The notes under the pieces are model-generated. The model was given only the letters and a program-made list of their open reading frames with translations, had not been told where the DNA came from and did no database searches. Positions 1-6,049 of a stretch of DNA of 11,072 nt are shown here, piece by piece (positions within the stretch are counted from its first letter, which is position 1; each line of letters starts with the position of its first letter). A program made the translations under genes and the position numbers. The stretch comes from Methanosarcinaceae archaeon (GTDB lineage: Archaea; Halobacteriota; Methanosarcinia; Methanosarcinales; Methanosarcinaceae), in contig JAFGOO010000193.1 of the NCBI GenBank assembly GCA_016926455.1, positions 1 to 11,072 on the forward strand, given 5' to 3'.

Positions 1-282
1 GGATAGCTGTTAGGCAATTCATATTGTAGCTTCTTGTCGCACCAGGACAACGCCAATCTCTATCTTTCAAAGTCAATTCTTTATTATTAAATCCACAGAT
101 ATTGCAGATTTTAGTCGATGGCTCGAATTGACCTATTTTTAATAAGGTTTTTCCGTTTCATAGGCTCTTATTTTGTTTTCTAAAGCCCAATTATAGATAA
201 AAGTACACGCACTGAGATGTTTCATAAAAAGCTCTTGTTGCTCTTTGTTGGGATATAAACGGTATTTTTAGGCTTTAAGCAT
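1..282 (-). pseudogene. tnpB: Internally deleted IS200/IS605-family TnpB remnant
   Basis: Read on the minus strand from an ATG at 282, the first ~47 codons look like a TnpB N-terminus (KYRLYPNKEQQELFMKH, then FIYNWALENKIRAYE), with an in-frame TAA at codon 5. The frame ends at TAA/TAG near 138-146. In another frame the text jumps directly to a TnpB C-terminus: IGQFEPSTKICNICGF, then LTLKDRDWRC. This is the zinc-finger region next to RuvC-III. The whole RuvC core of several hundred residues is missing, so the ends have been joined by a large deletion. The second CxxC has lost a Cys (CPGA), and the usual HDRDxNAA catalytic stretch has become SYNMNCLTA. The relic runs off the left edge. It cannot encode an active nuclease. 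The family call rests on motif recognition only. Confidence 0.8.
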
Positions 283-359
283 TAGTAGACAGTATATATT
301 AACAACATATATATTTTTTGTATACAATAAATAACATGCTAATGTTGTGTTGGGATATT

Positions 360-402
360 AAGCCTCTCATCCCTCATCTTACGAAAAGGGACTTCTCGGC
401 TT
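360..402. repeat. Imperfect palindrome, possible IS605-type terminal hairpin
   Basis: AAGCC (360-364) pairs with GGCTT (398-402), and TCCCT (370-374) pairs with AGGGA (387-391), separated by an asymmetric internal loop and a 12-nt apical loop. It sits ~78 bp upstream of the tnpB relic start, where an IS200/IS605 left-end subterminal hairpin would be expected. That assignment is inference from position and shape; no element boundary is visible. Confidence 0.4.
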
Positions 403-471
403 ACAGGTTAAAATGTATGATTGAATAGATTTTTATGTGAACATGCAATCATTAATCAGATAGTGATCCCA

Positions 472-1491
472 ATGCGAACAATAGACTGGAACAAGGAATC
501 AAAAACAATCATGATGATTGACCAGACCCTTCTGCCAAAAGAGTACAGGGTCATTGAATGTGCAACCCTGAGTTCACTGTGTGAGGCAATAAAAACCCTG
601 CGTGTCCGTGGTGCACCCGCTCTCGGGGCAGCAGGAGGGTTTGGGGTGGCACTTGCCGCCACCTTGAGCAGTGCAATTGCCATGGATGGGCTGATAAAAG
701 ACATGAATGTGGCCGCAAGAACCATTAAAGCTACACGTCCAACAGCTGTAAATCTTGCCTGGGGTGTTGACAGGGTGATGCACGCAATTTCAGATGCCTA
801 TGATGTGGACGGGATTCGAGACATTGCGATCAGTGAAGCGGTTCGAATTGCTGAAGAGGATGTACTTATCAACAAAAAAATAGGACTGTATGGCGCAAAA
901 CTGCTGGATGACGGTGACACCGTGATGACGCACTGCAATGCTGGGAGATTGGCATGCGTGGACTGGGGAACTGCTCTTGGAGTCATACGCTCGGCTGTAG
1001 AGACTGGAAAAGAAATCAAGGTTATAGCGTGTGAGACACGTCCCTTAAACCAAGGAAGCAGGATAACCACATGGGAACTGATGCAGGACAACATTCCTGT
1101 GACGCTAATCACGGACTCCATGTCCGGTCACGTCATGCGGGAGAGGATGGTAGATAAGGTAATCGTCGGAGCAGATAGAATCACAGAGGATGTGGTATTC
1201 AACAAGATAGGGACATATACGCATTCTGTGATCGCAAAGGAACACGAAATTCCATTTTATGTAGCTGCGCCCATATCTACATTTGATTTTAAAGGATGGG
1301 AAGGTAGCGTCAGGATCGAACTCCGGAAACCCGATGAACTGCGCTTTTTTGGAAACGAGCAACTCGCACCTTCTGATGTTCCTGTGTATAATCCCGCATT
1401 TGATGTGACTCCCATGGAGAACATTACGGCAATAATCACCGAGCGTGGTGTGTTCCATCCACCGTTCCTTCTGGATGAGGTTCTGGCATAA
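472..1491 (+). CDS. mtnA: S-methyl-5-thioribose-1-phosphate isomerase (MtnA/aIF2B-like)
   Basis: Aldose-ketose isomerase of the MtnA/eIF2B-alpha fold, 339 aa. It converts methylthioribose-1-phosphate to methylthioribulose-1-phosphate in methionine salvage; the methanogen family member is also known to act on 5-deoxyribose-1-phosphate. Visible motifs: RGAPALG (46-52), RPTAVNLAW (89-97), HCNAG with the catalytic Cys155, GTALGVIR (166-173), ETRPLNQGSRITTWEL (188-203), GADRI with the catalytic Asp235, NKIGTY (244-249) and a HEIPFYVAAPISTFD stretch (258-272). Length is normal for the family. A TTG at 421 lies upstream in frame, but ATG 472 is preferred: family alignments begin here, and GTGATC (463-468), complementary to the 16S 3' end, precedes it. 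The loop after GADRI looks about one residue shorter than the usual AANGD type. A cytosolic enzyme, apparently monocistronic. Confidence 0.93.
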   Translation: MRTIDWNKESKTIMMIDQTLLPKEYRVIECATLSSLCEAIKTLRVRGAPALGAAGGFGVALAATLSSAIAMDGLIKDMNVAARTIKATRPTAVNLAWGVDRVMHAISDAYDVDGIRDIAISEAVRIAEEDVLINKKIGLYGAKLLDDGDTVMTHCNAGRLACVDWGTALGVIRSAVETGKEIKVIACETRPLNQGSRITTWELMQDNIPVTLITDSMSGHVMRERMVDKVIVGADRITEDVVFNKIGTYTHSVIAKEHEIPFYVAAPISTFDFKGWEGSVRIELRKPDELRFFGNEQLAPSDVPVYNPAFDVTPMENITAIITERGVFHPPFLLDEVLA

Positions 1492-1497
1492 ATAAGA

Positions 1498-1518
1498 TTT
1501 TTTTTCTGATCAGGAAAA
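1498..1518 (+). terminator. T-run plus palindrome after mtnA
   Basis: Eight T residues (1498-1505) begin 7 nt after the mtnA stop. They run into the inverted repeat TTTTTCTGATCAGGAAAA (1501-1518), whose core CTGATCAG is a perfect palindrome with one flanking G:T. A T-run is the usual archaeal termination signal, so this is the likely end of the mtnA transcript. Confidence 0.55.
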
Positions 1519-1646
1519 ATGAACAATTTGTACTTAAAAATGACTGCAAAATCCTAAACCAAAAAACACATGTTTGGAAGTCAATATTAACCGCAAAGTT
1601 ATTAATCAAAAGACAGTTATAGGTTCATTATATACACGGAGGAAAC

Positions 1647-1820
1647 ATGGCTAAACAAAAATCAAGCGGTAGTGGACTTATGTCATCTGCGGGTCTCATG
1701 CGATATTATGAGGCAGACAAAAAAGCGATACATATAAATCCAAAAAGTGTAATTGCGTTTGGAGTTTTTACTGCTGTTGCCATCATATTTTTAAATGCGA
1801 GTTTCGGCCTCTGGCCATAA
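1647..1820 (+). CDS. secG: Preprotein translocase subunit Sec61-beta (archaeal SecG)
   Basis: A 57-residue tail-anchored subunit of the SecYE-beta protein-conducting channel. The N-terminus is basic and Ser/Gly-rich, followed by the family hallmark SSAGLMRYYEADKKAIHINP (13-32) and one hydrophobic segment at about 34-53. Length and pattern match archaeal Sec61-beta closely. The start is fixed by a strong Shine-Dalgarno GGAGG at 1638-1642, 4 nt before the ATG. It acts in the cytoplasmic membrane with SecY and SecE, neither of which is nearby. The stop is followed after 24 nt by the start of a decayed hydrolase gene in the same orientation. Confidence 0.93.
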   Translation: MAKQKSSGSGLMSSAGLMRYYEADKKAIHINPKSVIAFGVFTAVAIIFLNASFGLWP

Positions 1821-1844
1821 ATAACTTTTTTGCTCGGAGTATCT

Positions 1845-2790
1845 TTGAGTAAAAAAACCCGCGGAAGGAAAAGAACAGCAAATTGCAGGTTAATTCAAGA
1901 AAGCAGACTCGAATAATGGCTTATTGGAGTGCTTCTTATACTTTTAGGCATTTACGTGATCTTGCATAATTCCACTTATACTGAGGAATAATCACTATCA
2001 TATGAAGGAATTCTACCGTATCCACAACCTGAAGATGTTGAATACTCAATACAGGTTGTGGATAATTCCGATAATACAGATGTCCTGAAAACTGTTTAAT
2101 TTAAAAGCCGGGATACGTACATTAACGGATTTTTAAGATTCCCTGATTCCAACACTGAAGTTGTGGGAATTGTTCTACTGCCGGGGGCAGGTGTGACAAA
2201 AGAAGAGGATCATGGACTTGCATTCAAACTTTCCAAGATGGAATATGCATCTCTTCTATTTGATCAGCGAAACCTTGGGGTGATAGACCCAAACAAAGAC
2301 CTTGAGATCTTCAAAGAAGGTACTGAACCAATCGAGTACAAAATGGTTTATGATGCATTGAAAGCTGTGGATTTGCTGCGTGACCGGCCCGAGATAATTG
2401 ATGATAAAATAGCAATCATTGGTTCAACCAATGGTGGCAGGTTCGCCATCATAGCAACTTCAATCGATCCCTCTATCAAAGGTGTAGTTGGTATCAGTTA
2501 CAGGCGGGTATGATATAGACTCAATATACAATGCTTCAGTTACCGACTTGCAAGGATACAGTTTCTACAAATCCATTGATCCTAACATATATATTGGACT
2601 TATATCCCCTAGAAGGGTGGTTATGCTACACTCATTGAATGATTCGGTCATACCATATTCGATTGCGCAGAAAACCTTTGAAAAGGCAGGAGAAACAAAA
2701 TCAATTCTTACTTTCAATGATACCAAACATGGATTTACTTCTTCAATGCGGTCATATCTTGAACAGGAGGTTGCACTTATTTTCAACTAA
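1845..2790 (+). pseudogene. Membrane-anchored alpha/beta hydrolase, inactivated
   Basis: A single reading path from TTG 1845 (GGAG at 1836-1839) gives a ~314-residue protein: a basic N-terminus, a membrane anchor (WLIGVLLILLGIYVIL), then an alpha/beta hydrolase domain. The frame is broken by three ochre codons at 1914-1916, 1989-1991 and 2097-2099, and by one extra T at 2498/2499. Removing that T restores the text (GVVGIS then TGGYDID) to the natural stop at 2788-2790. All nonsense codons are TAA, so pyrrolysine (UAG) cannot rescue them. The nucleophile elbow reads GSTNGG, putting Thr where GxSxGG has Ser. Candidate acid (LNDSVIPY) and His (KHGF) residues remain. Substrate is unknown. Fragments at 2163-2513 and 2488-2790 could look like separate small genes but are parts of this one. 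Confidence 0.85.
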
Positions 2791-2829
2791 GTTTGATTGG
2801 TTGGATGAAGGGACGCCGTAAGATTCGAG

Positions 2830-2889
2830 TGGGTATTTGGGTTGACATTTTCGATTACTTAATTGGTAAAATCAAATCATAAATACCCA
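2830..2889. repeat. Inverted repeat with 9-bp perfect stem
   Basis: TGGGTATTT (2830-2838) is exactly complementary to AAATACCCA (2881-2889). Inside it, GATTAC can pair imperfectly with GTAAAATC, extending the fold. It lies between the end of the hydrolase pseudogene and the promoter of the next gene. It could be a terminator-like RNA structure or a protein site; the sequence does not decide. Confidence 0.45.
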
Positions 2890-2916
2890 GCAAAAAACAT
2901 AAATTAATACCAACCC

Positions 2917-2922
2917 TATATA
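2917..2922 (+). promoter_or_regulatory. TATA box for the 2TM-PLD-like gene
   Basis: CCCTATATAG contains TATATA at 2917-2922. Archaeal spacing of about 25 nt puts the transcript start near 2945, giving a leader of roughly a dozen nt to the TTG start at 2958. Inference from spacing and base composition. Confidence 0.4.
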
Positions 2923-2957
2923 GTAGGGGAGTTGCTTCTGGAAAGGTTGGGGAAGAT

Positions 2958-3899
2958 TTGGGTGAAAATAATCATATTGCTTCAACAAAGTCCATCTACT
3001 TTATATCTTCTTTCGTAGTTCTTGCTGGCATATTATTTTTAGCAATTTCAAACTCATTCTATGAATACATGTTTTGGGGAGATGTAATACGAGACATCGG
3101 AATTGCACTGGTCATTGCTGGTAGTGTTGGATTGTCGCTGGAATACCATCTGCAGACTCATACATTGATGGGAATAGAACAGAGTATTGCCAATATTGTT
3201 AATGTAATCAAGGAGGTTATTCACAGGGAAGAGACATTGCTTGGAGAATGCGAAAGTATAGGTCTCATTAAAGTCTACAAACCACATTCAAAAACGGGTC
3301 CCAATTCAGAGTTTGACAGGGATATTCTTAAGCAATTGATAAAAGAAACTTCGTTCCTTAAGATATACGGGGTTTCAGCACGCCATTTTTTCCATCATGA
3401 GAGAAAGTATTATTCAAACCTGAGAGATGCAGCAAAAAAAGGTGTTTTGATCAAAGCGATGCTTGTGAATCCTTTTTCGGATTCTGCAAAAAAAAGAGCA
3501 CGTCTTGAAGAGGAAATTGATGGAAAATACCATTATTTTCAAAGCAAGTTATTCAACGAAATTATGCTGTCTTCCTTTATAATCAACAAAGGTGCCATTA
3601 CCGGAATGAATAAAGAAAACATACGCTTTTATAGTGAGGAACCTGCTTTTTTTCTGTTCATATGCAGCGATTTTTTGATCATTGAACCTTACCATTCCGG
3701 AAAAATCGATACTGACGAGATGGGAATCGTAGGCGGACATGTGCCTTCATTTAAGTTCAAAAAGGACTCTGATGCATATGTACGCTTAAATGCACATTTT
3801 GATAACTGTTTTAAGAATGGCTCTAAAAAGTTGTCAGAAGTAATAAAGAAATACGAATCTATTTCCTCACTCATATCCAATTCAACCAAATACGGTTGA
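2958..3899 (+). CDS. Two-TM membrane protein with DUF5919/PLD-like C-terminal domain
   Basis: 313 aa. Two hydrophobic segments (about 13-31 and 46-62) are followed by a helical linker (70-95) and a soluble domain (about 100-290). That domain resembles the DUF5919 branch of the phospholipase-D-like fold: FLKIYGVSARHFF (133-145), a helix then GVLIKAMLVNPFSD (162-175), and FFLFICSDFLIIEPYHSG (231-248). No HxK(x)4D catalytic motif is visible, so it is probably a binding or degenerate PLD fold rather than a phospholipase. The start is TTG 2958; no in-frame start lies upstream and the first TM begins soon after. The Shine-Dalgarno is weak (GGGGAAG, 2949-2955). It is intact between two pseudogenes. 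Function unknown. The membrane anchor with a cytoplasmic sensor-like domain is seen; any signalling or defence role is speculation. Confidence 0.72.
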   Translation: MGENNHIASTKSIYFISSFVVLAGILFLAISNSFYEYMFWGDVIRDIGIALVIAGSVGLSLEYHLQTHTLMGIEQSIANIVNVIKEVIHREETLLGECESIGLIKVYKPHSKTGPNSEFDRDILKQLIKETSFLKIYGVSARHFFHHERKYYSNLRDAAKKGVLIKAMLVNPFSDSAKKRARLEEEIDGKYHYFQSKLFNEIMLSSFIINKGAITGMNKENIRFYSEEPAFFLFICSDFLIIEPYHSGKIDTDEMGIVGGHVPSFKFKKDSDAYVRLNAHFDNCFKNGSKKLSEVIKKYESISSLISNSTKYG

Positions 3900-3913
3900 T
3901 ATTGAAATATCAA
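3896..3913 (+). terminator. Hairpin overlapping the stop of the 2TM-PLD-like gene
   Basis: TTGATAT (3896-3902) and ATATCAA (3907-3913) form a perfect 7-bp stem with a 4-nt loop that includes the TGA stop (3897-3899). There is no T-run after it on the plus strand, so a terminator role is only possible. Confidence 0.35.
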
Positions 3914-3949
3914 AAAACAAAAAACTTTTCAAGAACATATAAAAAATAA

Positions 3950-4390
3950 TTAACGATAATCTTTCCAGTAATACAGATCAGCAGCAAACAGATTTCCAGA
4001 AAATGCAAACCCTTCTGCTCGACAATACTCCTGGCAATAATGCGTAACATACTCACAATTTATGCATTTCCCTTCAATATTGTAATTTTTCAAATTTCAG
4101 AAATTGTAAAATATTTAAGAATTACAGCAAATATATCTTAAAATGGTTTTTCGAAGGTTATCGGCATTAAAATCAGCCAAAAAAAGACACTTCAATGCAT
4201 CATCTGAGTAGATTATTACCACATCAGATGTACCTGCTGAGCAACCAACCTGTGAAAGAGCGAGGGGAATATTTTGCCTGCCTCCAAAAAGAGTCTGGAA
4301 AAACATGGGAACAGACGTTCTATCTGCAGATCAACAATTTTCTCATAATTTTCTTTGCTGCAGCATTTTTTTAAGGTATTCTGGTGTTAC
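3950..4390 (-). pseudogene. Radical SAM/SPASM protein, C-terminal remnant
   Basis: On the minus strand one frame from about 4306 to the stop at 3950-3952 reads IPLALSQVGCSAG, then VVIIYSDDALKCLFL, DNLRKTIL, IEGKCINCEYVTHYCQEYC and AFSGNLFAADLYYW. This resembles the C-terminal part of SPASM/twitch proteins: a GCSAG segment, an (often P)C-F-L strand, then CxxC...C...C cluster ligands with a (T/S)Gx(L) tail. Two stops (TAA 4115-4117 and a TGA ~15 nt further) interrupt it. Upstream, 4331-4375 needs a shifted frame (YEKIVDLQIERL) to continue from PEYLKKMLQQRK. No CxxxCxxC radical SAM core is present. Most of the gene has been lost. It could be AhbC/AhbD-like or another SPASM maturase; the substrate cannot be told. 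Confidence 0.62.
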
Positions 4391-4427
4391 GTCAAAACAC
4401 TAGTAAGTATCCCTTCCAGACTTATTC

Positions 4428-4455
4428 AAAAAAAGAATTGTTGTACCAATATTCT
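4428..4455 (-). terminator. Weak hairpin plus T7 after srp19
   Basis: On the minus strand AGAAT and ATTCT (4451-4455 and 4434-4438) form a 5-bp stem followed directly by seven T residues (4434-4428), about 25-50 nt past the srp19 stop. The T-run is the stronger part of the signal. Confidence 0.45.
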
Positions 4456-4479
4456 GTTGACATTCGCACCTAATTACCA

Positions 4480-4767
4480 CTATGTTGCACGCATTTCCTT
4501 GATTGCTTCTGAAATCTGTTTTGCTATTACGGTCTTTGGTCCCTTGTCATCGACCAGTACTCTGCCACTTACTTCCCACCATGATTTTGGATAAGCTTTG
4601 TCCGCTTCCACCTCCGGATTTAATCCTAATTTTGCAGCGGCACTTTCAATCTCCTTGAGTTTCGGTTCTTTTACAGAACTTTTCTTCGAGACAATACGAC
4701 CATTACTTCTTGATCTGGTCAGGTCGAGGTATGCCGGCCAGATTACCAATTTTCCTTTATCGCGCAT
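4480..4767 (-). CDS. srp19: Signal recognition particle 19 kDa protein
   Basis: A 95-residue RNA-binding protein that clamps helices 6 and 8 of archaeal SRP RNA and lets SRP54 load. Seen: KLVIWPAYLDLTRSRSNGR (6-24), the classic N-terminal strand and RNA-contact region; KEPKLKEIESAAAKLGL (33-49); and EADKAYPKSWWEVSGRV (54-70), the most conserved block. Length is typical for archaea. ATG starts exist at 4794, 4773 and 4767. The last is chosen because homologues begin two to five residues before the Gly-Lys. No Shine-Dalgarno is obvious. The stop is TAG, followed by TGG and then TAA. It is transcribed divergently from the small genes at 4863, apparently from a shared TATA element. Confidence 0.92.
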   Translation of the reverse strand: MRDKGKLVIWPAYLDLTRSRSNGRIVSKKSSVKEPKLKEIESAAAKLGLNPEVEADKAYPKSWWEVSGRVLVDDKGPKTVIAKQISEAIKEMRAT

Positions 4768-4827
4768 CAACATAAATAATAGAATAGAATTCATTAAATT
4801 TAAAGTTGGTCAAAGCTTATCGTGAAG

Positions 4828-4841
4828 CTATATTTATATAG
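4828..4841. promoter_or_regulatory. Nearly palindromic bidirectional TATA element
   Basis: CTATATTTATATAG reads as TTTATATA (4833-4840) on the plus strand and TATATAAATA on the minus strand. Plus-strand spacing of about 26 nt predicts a start at 4862-4863, exactly the ATG of the next gene, implying a leaderless mRNA. The minus-strand start would fall near 4810, leaving a ~40-nt leader to srp19. Confidence 0.6.
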
Positions 4842-4862
4842 TATCGAATCTACCCCCTTCTA

Positions 4863-5129
4863 ATGATTCATACGAAAAATGGTTTTATCATCGACCCTGA
4901 TGTTGAATCCTTTATCCTTAAAAGCCGGAAGGATTTCAGGTTATGCACCACCTGTAGCGGACCTGTGATAGTACCGACCGAACTAAAACCTGTCAAACCA
5001 TCGGATATCAGAATTAAGATCGGTGACAACACATTATATGTATCCAGAATACAGGCACGTTTTACAAGAAGAATCGAAAAGTTTATGCTCATTGCGAATC
5101 AACATCCATTGCTGTGTAATCTGTATTGA
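4863..5129 (+). CDS. Small unknown protein with CxxC, divergent from srp19
   Basis: 88 aa, not assigned to a named family. Visible: a hydrophobic strand-like start (NGFIIDPDVESFIL, 6-19), LCTTCSGP with Cys28 and Cys31, a Pro-rich turn (VPTELKPVKPSDI, 37-49), a strand pair (IRIKIGDNTLYVSRIQARF, 49-67), and a third Cys near the end (Cys85). No signal peptide or TM segment. With only one CxxC it could bind metal as a dimer or be redox active; that is inference. ATG 4863 has no Shine-Dalgarno but sits where transcription should begin from the TATA box at 4833-4840, so leaderless translation is likely. A 51-residue gene follows 21 nt later. Confidence 0.72.
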   Translation: MIHTKNGFIIDPDVESFILKSRKDFRLCTTCSGPVIVPTELKPVKPSDIRIKIGDNTLYVSRIQARFTRRIEKFMLIANQHPLLCNLY

Positions 5130-5150
5130 GCACATATGGGGTTAGAGTTT

Positions 5151-5306
5151 ATGGATATTGAAGAAATGGTGAAAATGATCAGTGCAAAATCACTGAAAGA
5201 AGAAGCAAAGAGTCGGGGAATTAAGACACACTGTGTCAAAAAGATCGATCTGGCAAAGCAGCTTCCAAAAAATGTACTGGAAAAACTCGTCGATAAAGAC
5301 AATTGA
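5151..5306 (+). CDS. Small SAP-like helical protein, hypothetical
   Basis: 51 aa from ATG 5151, or 56 aa from an in-frame ATG at 5136. The core, MISAKSLKEEAKSRGI then CVKKIDLAKQLP (residues 9-39), resembles a SAP-type helix-extended-helix (sxxeLKxxaKxrGIxxxxxKxdLixxL), a fold that often binds nucleic acid. A charged helix ends the protein. It is 21 nt downstream of the CxxC gene in the same orientation and probably co-transcribed. GGGGT (5138-5142) could serve ATG 5151. The composition is coding-like (acidic/basic helix pattern, normal codons), but the length is short and the fold call is from pattern only. Confidence 0.55.
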   Translation: MDIEEMVKMISAKSLKEEAKSRGIKTHCVKKIDLAKQLPKNVLEKLVDKDN

Positions 5307-5393
5307 ACCAGTCAATATGTGGAACTTTACCTGACCGCATTTCAGACTCAGATAATTCTGCGAATTTTTAGCAAGTCACAATCGAATTTGTTT

Positions 5394-5861
5394 TTAATAC
5401 CCTTCATCCATAGAGATATTTATCCTTCTAAGCACATCGGCGATAATCCTTTGGACTTCCGTGGCATGTTCTTCTGAAACCTCGCTGCCTTCTGTCTCAA
5501 TCAATATTTTGATATCGGATACAATTTTATGAATGATAGATATCATTTCTTCCTTACTTATGAGACCTGCATAGTACGCATAAAAAAAAGTTGTGCCGCT
5601 ACGCTGTATTTTTCTTTTGAAGGCTGCATGTGCATTCGAAACCTCCTGCCGGGAGTACGGCTCATCCACAAAAGGTACAAGTTCCGGTAGATTCTTACCA
5701 ATCCATGTCATCTCCGACTGGTTGGAAATGTTCTTGAAATCCGCACACAAACGTGCTATGATCCACTCACGCGCAGTAAAATGTGTGGTTCCTTTCAAAA
5801 AATGTGTGACGTCCGAATAAGTTTTGCTGTCCATTTTTTTAAATTTCTGATATTTATTCAT
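5394..5861 (-). CDS. DUF5806-like archaeal protein
   Basis: 155 aa, soluble and mostly helical. The order of motifs YQKFKKMDSKTY (4-15), TAREWIIARLCADF (29-42), MTWIGKNLPELVPF (51-64), YSRQEVSNAHAAF (69-81) and SGTTFFYAY (88-96) matches what I recall of the uncharacterised DUF5806 family of haloarchaea and methanogens. An acidic helical tail follows (122-155). The middle could be a winged-helix-like domain, but this is a guess. Start ATG 5861 is preceded by GAGATGAT (complementary to the 16S tail) 4-5 nt upstream. The gene stands alone, transcribed away from the thioredoxin operon across a ~190-bp intergenic region. Function unknown. Confidence 0.75.
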   Translation of the reverse strand: MNKYQKFKKMDSKTYSDVTHFLKGTTHFTAREWIIARLCADFKNISNQSEMTWIGKNLPELVPFVDEPYSRQEVSNAHAAFKRKIQRSGTTFFYAYYAGLISKEEMISIIHKIVSDIKILIETEGSEVSEEHATEVQRIIADVLRRINISMDEGY

Positions 5862-5948
5862 AATATCATCTCATAAACAAGGAAATGTATATTGTATTGC
5901 AACCATTTTATTACAAATTACTGTTATGACATTGTTAAATTAATAATT

Positions 5949-5960
5949 GTTCCTAGGAAC
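5949..5960. promoter_or_regulatory. Perfect 12-bp palindrome upstream of trx promoter
   Basis: GTTCCTAGGAAC is a perfect inverted repeat ending about 17 bp before the TATA box of the thioredoxin operon. A second arm, AGGAA at 5971-5975, can also pair with TTCCT (5950-5954). The location suits a dimeric regulator acting at the TFB/TBP site. The identity of the regulator is unknown. Confidence 0.5.
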
Positions 5961-5977
5961 TCCTTTATTCAGGAAAA

Positions 5978-5986
5978 TTATAAATA
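5978..5986 (+). promoter_or_regulatory. TATA box of the thioredoxin operon
   Basis: TTATAAATA in an AAAATTATAAATAA context. Expected initiation is near 6005-6010, giving a ~40-nt leader that holds the AAAGGAG Shine-Dalgarno (6033-6039). Confidence 0.5.
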
Positions 5987-6049
5987 AATAATTTGATATA
6001 CCCCAAAATGAATTGAATAAAAATAAAACTTCAAAGGAGTGTGGAATTG

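Noticed and set aside
318..327. TTGTATACAA palindrome near the tnpB relic
   Set aside because: A 10-bp AT-rich palindrome is weak evidence, with no matching element nearby.
421..471. Upstream TTG start extending MtnA by 17 residues
   Set aside because: The extra residues do not resemble MtnA N-termini, and a 16S-complementary GTGATC sits before ATG 472.
1914..2099. Stop codons in the hydrolase gene as possible pyrrolysine sites
   Set aside because: All three are TAA, not TAG, and there is also a frameshift.
2163..2790. Two overlapping small plus-strand genes
   Set aside because: They are consecutive pieces of one hydrolase domain split by a single inserted T.
4598..4825. Plus-strand open frame over srp19
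   Set aside because: Antisense shadow of a well-conserved SRP19 coding region.
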